Assembly: GCF_014384705.1 (NCBI RefSeq)
Contig: NZ_JACRSN010000019.1
Coordinates: 1 to 64,000 of the forward strand
Source of the DNA: Yeguia hominis
Lineage (GTDB): Bacteria > Bacillota > Clostridia > Oscillospirales > Acutalibacteraceae
Reading direction: 5' to 3'
Length of the DNA stretch: 64,000 bases
Below the pieces are notes generated by a model. That model ran no database searches. It saw only the letters and a list, made by a program, of their open reading frames with translations, and was not told the origin of the DNA. This document shows positions 32,776 through 41,577 of this stretch, piece by piece. The number at the start of each line of letters is the position of its first letter. The stretch's first letter is position 1. Both the position numbers and the translations under genes were made by a program.

Positions 32776-32817
32776 TGAACCCCATTCAAGCGCGCTACCA
32801 AACTGCGCTACACCCGG
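32741..32817 (-). tRNA. tRNA-Pro (anticodon GGG)
   Basis: Cloverleaf on the minus strand: acceptor CCGGGTG/CACTCGG (one G-U), D-stem GCGC, anticodon stem CTTGA/TCAAG with loop ATGGGGT giving anticodon GGG, T-arm CAGGTTCGACTCCTG, and encoded CCA. The 3' end faces the integrase. Confidence 0.95.
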
Positions 32818-32906
32818 ATATTCAGTTTTTATGCAGCTAAATTATAGTAGCACTTTCCGCGCAATTTGTCAATCCGAATTTGGGAAATTTTCGATACCAG
32901 GCAAAC

Positions 32907-32956
32907 AAAAAATCCGGGCGCAATGTTCAAGGCCGGACACTGCACCCGGATTTTTT
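32907..32956. terminator. Terminator after ppiB
   Basis: AAAAAATCCGGG and CCCGGATTTTTT form a 12-base stem, T-rich on both strands; it ends 8 bases past the stop codon side of the cyclophilin gene. Confidence 0.85.
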
Positions 32957-32963
32957 CCGATAT

Positions 32964-33437
32964 TTATTCGACAATCGTAATCGACTTGATCTTTTGCTCT
33001 TCCCAAGGCCGGTCGCGCATATCGGTTTTGACCGATGCAATCGCGTCGACAACGTCCATTCCCTCGACAACTTTTCCGAACGCAGCATACTGGCCGTCCA
33101 GGAATGGGCCGTCCGCATGCATGATAAAGAACTGCGAACTCGCAGAATTGAAGTTCTGCGCACGCGCCATTGAAATCACACCGCGTGTATGGGAAATCGG
33201 GTTTTTATGGCCGTTTGCTGCAAATTCACCGACGATTTTTTCTTTGGAACCGCCCATGCCGGTTCCCTCGGGATCGCCGCCCTGAATCATAAATCCGGAA
33301 ATAACCCGATGAAAGATCAGGCCGTCATAGAACCCCTCCCCCACCAGTTTAAGAAAATTCGCAACAGTTTTCGGAGCAGCTTCCGGGTAAAGCTCCAGCT
33401 TGATGATTCCGCCGTTTTCCATTTCAATTTGTACCAT
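32964..33437 (-). CDS. ppiB: Peptidyl-prolyl cis-trans isomerase, cyclophilin type
   Basis: 157 residues, typical for cytoplasmic cyclophilins. Signature residues: IFHRVISGFMIQGGDPEGTG, then ISMARAQNFNSASSQFFIM and FLDGQYAAFGKVVEGMDVVD. No signal peptide. It assists protein folding by isomerising prolyl bonds. AGGAGG precedes the ATG. It follows tex with a 20-base gap, so the two share a transcript. Confidence 0.95.
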   Translation of the reverse strand: MVQIEMENGGIIKLELYPEAAPKTVANFLKLVGEGFYDGLIFHRVISGFMIQGGDPEGTGMGGSKEKIVGEFAANGHKNPISHTRGVISMARAQNFNSASSQFFIMHADGPFLDGQYAAFGKVVEGMDVVDAIASVKTDMRDRPWEEQKIKSITIVE

Positions 33438-33456
33438 TGTTGTACCTCCTGTTTTT

Positions 33457-35604
33457 TTATTCTGATTTCTTGGGTGGTTTCATGGTCAGAGAAATTCGGT
33501 TTTTGTCTTTTTGAACCTCGACCACCCAAACCTTTACAAGATCACCTGTTCGGACAACCTCCGAAGGATGGCGTATAAAGCGGTCTGCCATCCGGGAAAT
33601 ATGCACAAGTCCATCCTGATGGACGCCGATATCGACAAATGCGCCAAAATCGACGACATTCCGCACCGTACCGGTCAGTTCCATCCCAGGTGCCAGATCG
33701 TCTATTTCCATTACATCCGAGCGCAGAAGCGGCGGCGGAAGTTCGTCGCGCGGATCTCTTCCCGGCTTCAAAAGTTCTGCAACAATGTCCTGGAGTGTCG
33801 GAAGTCCGACTCCACAGTCCTCTGCGATTGCGGCTTCTCCGCGTTTTAAAATCCGGTCGCGCAGCGCCTCAATGCGGCTTTTTTCAACATCTGTAAGTGT
33901 ATATCCGCACAGCGAAAGCAGCTTCTCTGCCGCCGCATAGGATTCTGGATGCACGCCGGTTCGATCAAGAACGGTGCTGCTTTCCGGAACCCGGATAAAT
34001 CCGGCGCACTGTTCATACGTCCGGTTTCCGAGTTTTGGAACTTCCAAAAGCTCTTTCCGGCTCTTAAACGCGCCATGTTCTTCCCGGTAAGCCACAATAT
34101 TTTTAGCAACCGCCGCCGTAATACCAGCTACCCGACCTAGAAGCGGTGCAGACGCCGTATTGAGATCCACACCGACCGTATTGACGCAATCCTCAACAAC
34201 GCCGCTGAGCGCCTCGTCAAGCTGCTTTTGCGGCATATCGTGCTGATACTGACCGACGCCGATGCTTTTAGGATCAATTTTCACCAGCTCCGCGAGCGGA
34301 TCCTGCAACCGGCGCGCAATCGAAACTGCACTGCGCAAAGAGACATCGTAATCCGGAAACTCTGCAGCAGCAAGTTTTGACGCGGAATAGACCGATGCCC
34401 CTGCCTCGCTGACAATCATATAGCTTAGATCCGTGCCGCGGATCAAATCTGCAACAAATTGCTCCGATTCCCGGGATGCGGTTCCATTTCCGATGGAAAT
34501 CACCTGCACGTTGTCCTTTTCGATCAAACGATTGAGCGTTTTTGCCGCCTCTTCTTTTTTGTTATGCGGCGGCGTCGGATAGACAACGGCAGTATCCAAC
34601 ACCTTTCCGGTTCCGTCGACCACCGCAATTTTGCAGCCCGTCCGGTATGCCGGATCAAGTCCCAGCGTCACCTTGTTTTTGACCGGCGGCTGCATCAGAA
34701 GCGGTTTCAAATTCAAGGCGAAGGTATGAATCGCCTGTTCGTTCGCGGCATCTGTAAGCTGATTCCGGATTTCACGGGCAAGCGACGGAAATAAGAGCCG
34801 TTCATAGCTATCTGCAACGGCCAATGCAACCTGCTCCGTAGAGGGACCGCTGTGCTTGCAAAAGGCCTCCCGCAGCAATTTGATCGCCTCTGGTTCTGAA
34901 GCCTCCAATTCGACCTTCAAAAAGCCCTCCCGTTCCCCGCGGTTTAACGCCAGAATCTGATGGCTTTGCAGTCGGTTTACCCGTTCGCGGAATTCATAAT
35001 ACAACCGGTAGACGCTGTCCTCTTCTTTCGCAGCAGCCGAAACCAGGCTTCCGCTTGAAAACAGGAACCGGCGCAAACGTTTGCGGATCTCTGCGTCGTC
35101 GGAAATCGCTTCTGCAAGAATATCCCGTGCGCCTGCAAGCGCTGCCTCTGCATCTTCAACCTCCGGAGAACAGAACGTTTTGGCCTCACAAGTCGGATCC
35201 AGATTGGGATCCTGCCGCATCAAAAGCTCTGCAAGCGGCTCCAAGCCGCGTTCCCGCGCAATCGAAGCTCTTGTGCGGCGTTTCGGACGGTAGGGCCGGT
35301 AAAGGTCATCGACCTCTGCAAGCGTCTGCGCAGACAAAATTGCAGCGGCAAGTTCCTCTGTCAGCTTTCCCTGTCCTTCAATCGCTGCGCGCACCTCTTC
35401 TTTTCGCGCAGCCAATCCGCGCAGATATGCAAGCCGTTCGGAAAGTTCGCGTAAAAGCTGATCGTCCATAGAACCGGTCATTTCCTTGCGGTACCGGGCA
35501 ATAAACGGGATGGTATTTCCCGCATCAATCAGCGAAATTACATTTTCGACATGCGTCGGCTTTAAGTTTAACTCTGCGGCTAACGCCGCAACAATCTGTT
35601 CCAT
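33457..35604 (-). CDS. tex: Tex-family RNA-binding transcription accessory protein
   Basis: 715 residues from the ATG at 35604. N-terminal Tex region (about 1-190, PFIARYRKEMTGSMDDQLL), YqgF/RuvC-like domain (LGLDPAYRTGCKIAVVD at about 320), helix-hairpin-helix part (LNTASAPLLGRVAGITAAVA), and a C-terminal S1 domain (GTVRNVVDFGAFVDIGVHQD). Tex binds nucleic acid and affects transcription/translation stress responses. Full-length with all domains. The IGNGTASRESEQFV segment is intact. Confidence 0.95.
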   Translation of the reverse strand: MEQIVAALAAELNLKPTHVENVISLIDAGNTIPFIARYRKEMTGSMDDQLLRELSERLAYLRGLAARKEEVRAAIEGQGKLTEELAAAILSAQTLAEVDDLYRPYRPKRRTRASIARERGLEPLAELLMRQDPNLDPTCEAKTFCSPEVEDAEAALAGARDILAEAISDDAEIRKRLRRFLFSSGSLVSAAAKEEDSVYRLYYEFRERVNRLQSHQILALNRGEREGFLKVELEASEPEAIKLLREAFCKHSGPSTEQVALAVADSYERLLFPSLAREIRNQLTDAANEQAIHTFALNLKPLLMQPPVKNKVTLGLDPAYRTGCKIAVVDGTGKVLDTAVVYPTPPHNKKEEAAKTLNRLIEKDNVQVISIGNGTASRESEQFVADLIRGTDLSYMIVSEAGASVYSASKLAAAEFPDYDVSLRSAVSIARRLQDPLAELVKIDPKSIGVGQYQHDMPQKQLDEALSGVVEDCVNTVGVDLNTASAPLLGRVAGITAAVAKNIVAYREEHGAFKSRKELLEVPKLGNRTYEQCAGFIRVPESSTVLDRTGVHPESYAAAEKLLSLCGYTLTDVEKSRIEALRDRILKRGEAAIAEDCGVGLPTLQDIVAELLKPGRDPRDELPPPLLRSDVMEIDDLAPGMELTGTVRNVVDFGAFVDIGVHQDGLVHISRMADRFIRHPSEVVRTGDLVKVWVVEVQKDKNRISLTMKPPKKSE

Positions 35605-35788
35605 ACCATAAAATTCCTTTTCTGATTTCAATCGTCGAAATGTGCCGAATCTCCAACCCAAAAGCAACCAATTTTATACGCAAGCATGTTCGGCATCTTT
35701 CGCTGCCGGAAAGATGCAGGTGAAAGCAGACACGCTTTCAGACCCATAACCTACAAAGCACGTAAGCACTGTGCAAAAATCGGATTTT

Positions 35789-36517
35789 TCACTTCAAATG
35801 CAGCCGTTCGTTTTCCTCTTTCGGCATCTCTGCAAAAAAGCGATCCAAATACGGCCTTAACAGCTCCGCCATCTTCTGATATCCGGCGCCGTAAGGATGA
35901 ACCCCATCCCAGGATAGTTCCCGGCGCAGGGTCAGACCGTCCGCTTCGGAAAACGCGGTATGATAATCCAGATACGGTATCTGAAATTCCGCACAAAGCG
36001 TCTGGAGCAGCCGGTTGATTCTGCATAAAAACATCTGGCGATACGTCCGGCTTCTGACCGGCAAAAGGGATTCCATCAAAATCGGCTGTGCGTTTGCCTT
36101 TGCTTTGCAAAGCAGCGCGCGATACGACTGCGACAGCAGATGGAAAATTCGCTCTTCTTCCTGTTTCAGCGCCTCTTTCCCGTTTTCTGCAGCCGCATTC
36201 AGGCTCCAGGTGTCGTTCAGGCCGATCATGACAATGCACAGCCTAGGATGCAGCTGTAAAACATCCGCCTCAAAGCGTTTGAGCAGGTGCTCGGCAATGT
36301 CGCCTTCAATTCCGCGATTGACCATCAGGCCATATCCCTGAAAATAGAGATCCAGCTCCCAGTTCTGCATCACAGAATCTCCGATAAAACACAGCGATAC
36401 CGGTGTATGCGTCACTAAGATCTGGCTGTTTTTATTGTCAAATTCCATACGACGGACGTCGGCCGCCGCATGATTTCCGAAAAAGCCGGGCGTAATCAGC
36501 TTTGGAAACGTCTCCAT
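35789..36517 (-). CDS. SGNH/GDSL-type hydrolase
   Basis: 242 residues. Block I FIGDSVMQNWEL (Ser nucleophile about residue 48), block III VMIGLNDTW, and block V WDGVHPYGAGYQ (Asp and His) are all present. No signal peptide is visible, so it acts inside the cell or on an imported ester. Substrate unknown (acyl or acetyl esters of carbohydrates are common). It is a single-gene unit between tex and the ABC unit. Confidence 0.88.
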   Translation of the reverse strand: METFPKLITPGFFGNHAAADVRRMEFDNKNSQILVTHTPVSLCFIGDSVMQNWELDLYFQGYGLMVNRGIEGDIAEHLLKRFEADVLQLHPRLCIVMIGLNDTWSLNAAAENGKEALKQEEERIFHLLSQSYRALLCKAKANAQPILMESLLPVRSRTYRQMFLCRINRLLQTLCAEFQIPYLDYHTAFSEADGLTLRRELSWDGVHPYGAGYQKMAELLRPYLDRFFAEMPKEENERLHLK

Positions 36518-36967
36518 CTTTGTGCCCCTTCCTTTTGGATCTTATCTATTTTCACATGAAGGCGCCGGTTTGTCAACCCAGTGTCCGGAAAAAGGCAGAT
36601 GAAGAGCGACGAATTTTTATACCGATAACGATCAAAATTTTGATGTATAAATTCTCGGCAGAGAGCCATACTACAAACAAGCGTAACGGAATCTGTACTC
36701 TGCGTTTGCCAAATCCGGTGCGCGATTTTGACAATGCGCATCGGAGCGGAACAAGCAATCGCGATTTCGTTTTTCATGCACAGCGTCAAAAGAAAAGCCG
36801 TGCCGGAGAATAGACCGGCACGGCTGTTTTTATCCCGAAATACCGATACATACAGGTGCAAAAAGCCGAAATTGGTGCGCGTACATTCCGCACCTGCGCG
36901 CCAAACCGGCTCAGGCCTTAGAGCGTTCACGATGCGGCCTCCGGCGCGCGGAACATCGGCTTTCCGT
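36518..36967. other. Intergenic region, 450 bp, with one strong terminator
   Basis: No convincing gene; ORFs here have no ribosome site and no domain. At 36793-36831, GCCGTGCCGG and CCGGCACGGC pair with T-rich flanks in both directions: the end of the ABC operon on the minus strand. The rest shows no repeats or tRNA. Confidence 0.7.
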
Positions 36968-37699
36968 TTAGTCTCGCCGCATTTGCCGCAAAAAAAGCCA
37001 AACCGCAAGTATGCAAGTGCCGGCCGCATAGCCGAGCACCCAATTCAGATGCGGAAAAATGCCTTCAAAACTTCCGTTTAGGACGGCGCGTTCCAATTCC
37101 ACGGCGTGCCAAAACGGCAAATACCCCGCAATTTTTTCAAAAACGCCGCCGACCAACTTTAAATCGAACCAGGTTCCGGAAAGCCACGCGGTCAGATTCG
37201 TCAGCAACGCGCCACAGATTCCGCCGACCTGTTTCACATTCAGAACACTTCCGCAAAGCAGCCCCAATGCAACAAAAAAGACCGACACCGGCATCAAAAA
37301 CAGAAGCGCATAGAGAATTTTCCAGGATGCAGGAAGCCCTAGGAGCAAAGCGGTCAGATAGCAGACCACGCTCTGTAAAAACGCAATCGGCAAAAGCGGC
37401 AGGATGTATCCGAGAATAAAATCAGTAGCACGCAGCGGCGTCGTATAAAGACGCTGCAAAAAGGCGCTTTCGCGGTCTTTTGCAATCAGCGTCGCCGCAA
37501 AAAGCGTCATAAACGCCAGACCAAATACAGTAATGCCCGGAGTCAGCTGTCCGATTGCAAAAAGCTCTATGGGAACATTCGCCTGAATCGCTGAAAGCAG
37601 CAAGAGCAGCACAATCGGAAAGCCCAGCCCGAAGCAAAGATTCAGCGGATCACGCAAAATTTCCTTCGCGGTGCGTCCGGAAAAAGCCCAGAGTTTCAT
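36968..37699 (-). CDS. ABC-2 type transporter permease
   Basis: 243 residues with about six hydrophobic segments (LCFGLGFPIVLLLLLSAIQA, TPGITVFGLAFMTLFAATLI, ILGYILPLLPIAFLQSVVCY, ILYALLFLMPVSVFFVALGL and a C-terminal one), and the ABC-2 conserved part with GNVxxVK-like VLNVKQVGGICGALLTN. It forms the membrane channel of an exporter with the ATPase encoded upstream; the two genes overlap by 4 bases. Substrate unknown (drug or lipid exporters are usual). Confidence 0.88.
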   Translation of the reverse strand: MKLWAFSGRTAKEILRDPLNLCFGLGFPIVLLLLLSAIQANVPIELFAIGQLTPGITVFGLAFMTLFAATLIAKDRESAFLQRLYTTPLRATDFILGYILPLLPIAFLQSVVCYLTALLLGLPASWKILYALLFLMPVSVFFVALGLLCGSVLNVKQVGGICGALLTNLTAWLSGTWFDLKLVGGVFEKIAGYLPFWHAVELERAVLNGSFEGIFPHLNWVLGYAAGTCILAVWLFLRQMRRD

Positions 37700-38424
37700 T
37701 GTTTTTCCCCTTTCACAATTGCGACAAAGGCCTCTTCAAAGCGATCCTTTCCTGTTTGCTGTTTAAGCGCTTCTACGGTATCAAGCGCCAGCAGATGGCC
37801 GTCTTTGAGAATTCCAACCCGATCGGAAAGCGCCTCGGCTTCTTCCATATAATGCGTGGTCAGAATGATGGTTATCTTCCCTTTTAAGCTGCGAATGCTG
37901 TCCCAGAGATCACTGCGGGCAAGCACATCAAGTCCCAACGTCGGCTCGTCGAGAAAAAGGATCTGCGGTTCCCCAATCAGCGCCATTGCAATGCTCAGGC
38001 GGCGCTGCCATCCGCCGGAAAGCTTTCCGGCCCGTTTTCCGGAAATTCCGGACAGCTCGAACTGTTCGAGAAGTTCCCTTACCTTTTCTTCTTTTTTGGC
38101 CTTCGGAAATCCATGTACCCCGCACATCAGTTCCAAGTTCTCCCGAACTGTCAAATTGGGTGCAACCGCGGTTTCTTGCGGAAAAACCCCGATCAGTTCT
38201 TTCACCGCCGCGCTGTCCGACACAATACTGTGCCCGTTTAAAAATGCATCTCCGCTGGTCGGCTTTGTTAAACAGGAAAGCATTTTGATCGTCGTTGTTT
38301 TTCCGGCGCCGTTTACGCCGAGCAGTGCGAATAGCTCTCCGGTTTGGACATGTAAGTCCAGCGCATCAACCGCTGTTACATCGCGGTATTGTTTGGTCAG
38401 TTTTTTGGCTTCAATCGCTTCCAT
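37696..38424 (-). CDS. ABC transporter ATP-binding protein
   Basis: 242 residues from the ATG at 38424. Walker A GVNGAGKTTTI, Q-loop VFPQETAVAPNLT, signature KLSGGWQRRLSIAMAL, Walker B QILFLDEPTLGLD, and H-loop TTHYMEEAEAL. DRA/ABC-2-type exporter ATPase. It overlaps the TetR gene by 14 bases and the permease by 4, so the three form one regulated unit. Confidence 0.95.
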   Translation of the reverse strand: MEAIEAKKLTKQYRDVTAVDALDLHVQTGELFALLGVNGAGKTTTIKMLSCLTKPTSGDAFLNGHSIVSDSAAVKELIGVFPQETAVAPNLTVRENLELMCGVHGFPKAKKEEKVRELLEQFELSGISGKRAGKLSGGWQRRLSIAMALIGEPQILFLDEPTLGLDVLARSDLWDSIRSLKGKITIILTTHYMEEAEALSDRVGILKDGHLLALDTVEALKQQTGKDRFEEAFVAIVKGEKQ

Positions 38425-38995
38425 TCCGTTTCTCCTCTCCACAAAACCGGTATTTTAGTCCAAGATAGCAGTCTGTTACCGCATCGCTCACAAACGCCGG
38501 ATCCCAGTCCAAATACCCGGTCGCAATCATCGTCGCAATGCCGTGCACATAAATCCAGGTTTCCAAATGAAATCGAAAGGCGTCCTCTCTGCTCAGGCCG
38601 GTCGCCTTTTGAACCAGCGAGAGCAGCCCGTCCAATTCCTCCGCCTCAGTTGGAGGGGGCGCTTCCCGGGATCGATCGCGCATATAAAGCAGTTTAAACA
38701 GTTCTGTTTCTTCTTTTGCAAAACGGATATACGCCATACCAGTCGCTTTATACGGCGGGTATTCTTTTTCTACAACCGCCTTTTTCAGCCGATCCTGATA
38801 AAGCCGGTTGGCTTCTTCGATCACTGCGGCGCGAACCTCTTCCATATTCTGAAACAAACCGAAAATCGGTTTTGCAGAACATCCGAGTTTTGCTGCCAGC
38901 GCTCTCGCAGTTAGTGCATCGGCACCGCTTTCCCGCACGATGTCCACTGCAGCGCAAATCATTTCTTCTCTTGTAAAACGAAACTTTGGCGGCAT
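38411..38995 (-). CDS. TetR-family transcriptional regulator
   Basis: 194 residues. N-terminal HTH: MICAAVDIVRESGADALTAR, ALAAKLGCSAKPIFGLFQNM; helical ligand-binding C-terminal domain with the conserved HGIATMIATGYLDWD region. First gene of the operon with the exporter, with a palindromic operator just upstream, so it most likely represses its own operon until a transported compound binds. Confidence 0.88.
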   Translation of the reverse strand: MPPKFRFTREEMICAAVDIVRESGADALTARALAAKLGCSAKPIFGLFQNMEEVRAAVIEEANRLYQDRLKKAVVEKEYPPYKATGMAYIRFAKEETELFKLLYMRDRSREAPPPTEAEELDGLLSLVQKATGLSREDAFRFHLETWIYVHGIATMIATGYLDWDPAFVSDAVTDCYLGLKYRFCGEEKRNGSD

Positions 38996-39020
38996 CGGAT
39001 CATCTCCAAAAGAATCTTAA

Positions 39021-39079
39021 GTTGCGCAACATAAGTTGCTTATTGAGTATAGTATAATTTATTTTAAAATTTTTGTCAA
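39021..39079 (-). promoter_or_regulatory. TetR operon promoter and operator
   Basis: Minus strand: TTGACA (39074-39079), 17 bases, TATACT (39051-39056). Just downstream lie the palindrome GTTGCGCAAC (39021-39030) and a second half AAGTTGC (39034-39040): a fit for TetR binding at the start site. Confidence 0.75.
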
Positions 39080-39091
39080 TCCTAAATGATC

Positions 39092-39132
39092 AAAAACGGA
39101 ATAGAACATCCGTATAGAACCCCATTCCGTTT
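39092..39132. terminator. Hairpin terminator left of the IS element
   Basis: AAACGGAAT and ATTCCGTTT (9 bp) with T-rich sequence on both sides. It probably closed the lipoate operon before the IS element inserted, and shields the TetR unit. Confidence 0.6.
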
Positions 39133-39332
39133 ATTACAATTTGTGCGCCTGGGCAGATTGCTTGAAACCGTCTGCTCTCCTAAATATCCGCGCGGTATTG
39201 CGAAAGCCGAAACTTCTTAAAACCGCAAACCATTTCTCGTGCCACAAAACAAAAAATCCTCAGCCTACAGCATGGACTGTTTCCCAGCGAACAGACAAAG
39301 AAAAAAGCGCCCAGTCGCAGAATAGCGGCAAA

Positions 39333-40183
39333 TTACACGGCCTTGCTCCGGATTTCAAACGGAGTGAGGCCGTTTTTCAGGTTGATCCGCTCATAGTTGC
39401 AGAAGCGCACATACTCCGCCACCGCCTGTTCGACTTCGGCCCGGCACGAAAATTTTCTCCGATACAGGCACTCTGTTTTCAGCGTCCCGAAAAAATTTTC
39501 CATTGCCGCATTGTCATAAGGGCATCCGGGGCTGGACATCGACGGCTGAATGTGGGATTCTTGGCTTAGATCAAAGTATGCTTGGTCTGTATATTGAAAT
39601 CTTGGTCGCTGTGGAGGATTCGTCCATCAGCGGCCTTCTCTTTTTTACAGGCATCCCGAACGGTATCCGTCACCAGCGAAGCGGTCATATCACCGCCGAT
39701 CCGGTAAGCCATCACCATTTTTCCGCACAGATCCAGTACGGCACACAGATACACCATTCCCTTAACTGCGGGAATATAGGTGATATCGGTTTCCCAAAAA
39801 CGATTGGGGAATGGTTGGGCAAACGCACGCTGCAGCAGATTTGGATATTTGTGAACGGCCTGCTGATAGTTCCGATACGGTTTGCGGCGGCGTGCCTGTG
39901 AGAGCAGATCGAGCTTGCGCATTATGCGCAAAATGGCTTTGATGCTGACTTTTCTGCCATGCTGTCGTTCCAGCCAGCGGCGAACGCGGCGGCAACCGCA
40001 GGTCTGTTTGCTGCGCTGTTGGCAGTCGATGATCAGATCGACAAGCCACTGATCTTTGGCGGGCTTGCCTTGCCGTTTTCGCCAGGCATAGCAGCCGCTG
40101 CGGGAGACTTCAAACATACGGCACATGGAGCCGATCGGATATTTCCCGCAAAAGCGCTCGATCACCCGGTATTTCAGCTTCAC
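39333..40183 (-). pseudogene. IS3-family transposase orfB, frameshifted
   Basis: DDE transposase. N-terminal HTH_21-like part (PIGSMCRMFEVSRSGCYAWR), then the rve core FWETDITYIPAVKGMVYLC with the first Asp, HSDQ with the second Asp, and ENFFGTLKTECLY with the Glu in the second piece. After HSDQ the frame breaks: HSDQDFNIQTKH replaces the expected HSDQGFQYT because one G is missing near 39601-39605. The rest (QPSMSSPGCPYDNAAMENFF) continues in another frame to 39333. Inactive as read. Confidence 0.88.
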
Positions 40184-40482
40184 CTCCTCCCAGCTTCAGA
40201 CAGAAAATTTCGCAGCAGCTCCACCTGCATCCGCAGCTCAATCAGTTCGTTATTTCGCTTTTGTTCTTCGCTGATCGAAGCTTTGTGCGGCCGGCCTTTC
40301 GGCTGCGGAACATAGCCGTTGGCAATCAGTCGCTGTTTGCGGTTTTGGCGATTGACAAGTCCTTTGACTTGTGCCTTGCGCAGTCCGAAATGGGCACCGA
40401 TCTCTCGATTCGTTTCTCCTGCGGCCTTTCGCCGGAACACTTCTTCACTGAGCGCCTCTGCTTTCGCATCTCCTCTCGACAT
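40180..40482 (-). CDS. IS3-family transposase orfA
   Basis: 100 residues from the ATG at 40482 (AGGAGG 7 bases upstream). HTH region EEVFRRKAAGETNREIGAHF then a basic part and a C-terminal leucine-zipper (KRNNELIELRMQVELLRNFL). It ends in GTGA overlapping orfB. Its ribosome site is in one arm of a 16-bp perfect hairpin (40487-40526). Confidence 0.85.
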   Translation of the reverse strand: MSRGDAKAEALSEEVFRRKAAGETNREIGAHFGLRKAQVKGLVNRQNRKQRLIANGYVPQPKGRPHKASISEEQKRNNELIELRMQVELLRNFLSEAGRR

Positions 40483-40486
40483 GACT

Positions 40487-40533
40487 GCACCTCCTGTTGT
40501 AGCTTCTATTCTACAACAGGAGGTGCTTTTTTT
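40487..40533. promoter_or_regulatory. Hairpin covering the orfA ribosome site
   Basis: GCACCTCCTGTTGTAG pairs with CTACAACAGGAGGTGC (16 bp, 8-base loop). On the minus strand the AGGAGG of orfA is inside the stem, so transcripts entering from outside would hide the start. On the plus strand a T7 tail makes it a terminator. Confidence 0.8.
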
Positions 40534-40596
40534 CACTGTCTGTTTTCTTGGGTACAGTCCAGCACGAAAGCTGCGCTAAGGACTTTTTATCATACG

Positions 40597-41577
40597 TTAA
40601 TCGACAATCACACTGACCATTTCCTCTGCGGAAATCCGATAAACCGCGCCGTCAATTCCATGCACGCGCAACGCTTCCAGAACTGCACCGCGTTCATAAC
40701 GGCAGCCGATAATCGCCGCAGTGATGGTTTCTGCGTCAAGCGTCGAGAAGAAATCCCCGTATACCGCGGCCGAACGAATCCGGCCCTTTTGCACGTCAAT
40801 CCGGAATTGCATCTTGCCGCCGGCAAAACGGCCGGTTCGGTCGATATTGAATTTCGGATTGGCGCCAAAAATCCGCTCCCAACTTGCAAACTGTTCCTGT
40901 GCAAGCGTCCGGATCCGCGCGTCATCTTCCGGCGTAAGCTGATAAAACTGCGGATTTTCACCCAAAATATACCGTACCATCGTTTCCTTAAACGCTTCAG
41001 CATCCATCGGTTGCGGCAAATGCTCCGCAATATTCGTGACCCGATCGCGGACAGACTTAATGCTCTTTGAAAGAATTTTATAGCTGTCGACCGTTGTCGA
41101 TGCGACCATTTGCGCAATATCCGTATCGAATAACAGAGAGCCGTGATGTACGGTGCATCCACCCAGCCGGTACTGCGCATTGCCTGAAAACTTTCGGCCA
41201 TCGATGGTCAGATCATTCCGGCCGCTCCAGGCAGCCTCGACGCCGCATTCCTGCAGCGCATCTATTACCGGCGCAATATATTGATGAAATGCAATCTCTT
41301 TTTCGCCATCGTGCTGGATAAAGGTAAACTGCCATCCGCCGAGATCGGTATAGATTGTTCCGCCGCCGCTCATACGCCGCACAAGGCGAATTCCATGCGC
41401 ATCGGCATAGGGCTTGTTGACTTCCTCGAGAACATTCTGGTATTTCCCGACCATCAAAGTCGGTGTGGTCCGCCAAAAGAGAAAGACCGTATCCGGAAGC
41501 TGCTTTTCCAGCGCAAAATAGTATTCCGCGCCAAAGTTATAGTAAACGTCAGAAGAATTACACTCAATATAGATCAT
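40597..41577 (-). CDS. lplA: Lipoate-protein ligase
   Basis: 326 residues from the ATG at 41577. BPL/LplA catalytic motifs: RRMSGGGTIYTDLGGWQFTF, the later NDLTIDGRKFSGNAQYRLGG and TVHHGSLLF. C-terminal accessory domain (about 240-326). It attaches lipoate via lipoyl-AMP to lipoyl domains. Overlaps lipA by 14 bases. A second paralogue lies 2 kb upstream (43676-44632), the two sharing the same fold but clearly different sequence. Confidence 0.93.
   Translation of the reverse strand: MIYIECNSSDVYYNFGAEYYFALEKQLPDTVFLFWRTTPTLMVGKYQNVLEEVNKPYADAHGIRLVRRMSGGGTIYTDLGGWQFTFIQHDGEKEIAFHQYIAPVIDALQECGVEAAWSGRNDLTIDGRKFSGNAQYRLGGCTVHHGSLLFDTDIAQMVASTTVDSYKILSKSIKSVRDRVTNIAEHLPQPMDAEAFKETMVRYILGENPQFYQLTPEDDARIRTLAQEQFASWERIFGANPKFNIDRTGRFAGGKMQFRIDVQKGRIRSAAVYGDFFSTLDAETITAAIIGCRYERGAVLEALRVHGIDGAVYRISAEEMVSVIVD

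Larger units (their letters stand above)
39273..40561 (-). mobile_element. IS3-family insertion sequence, decayed (1289 bp)
   Basis: Imperfect terminal inverted repeats: left TGGACTGTTTCCC, right (complement) TGGACTGTACCC, and further matching AACAGACA and GAAAAAA. Flanking 3-bp direct repeat GCA. It carries orfA (40180-40482) and orfB (40183-39333), the latter interrupted by a one-base loss. Inserted 36 bases past the end of the first lplA gene. Confidence 0.88.

Noticed and set aside
36496..37029. 177-codon frame between the hydrolase and the ABC permease
   Set aside because: It crosses a strong terminator and overlaps both neighbours; no domain, no ribosome site.
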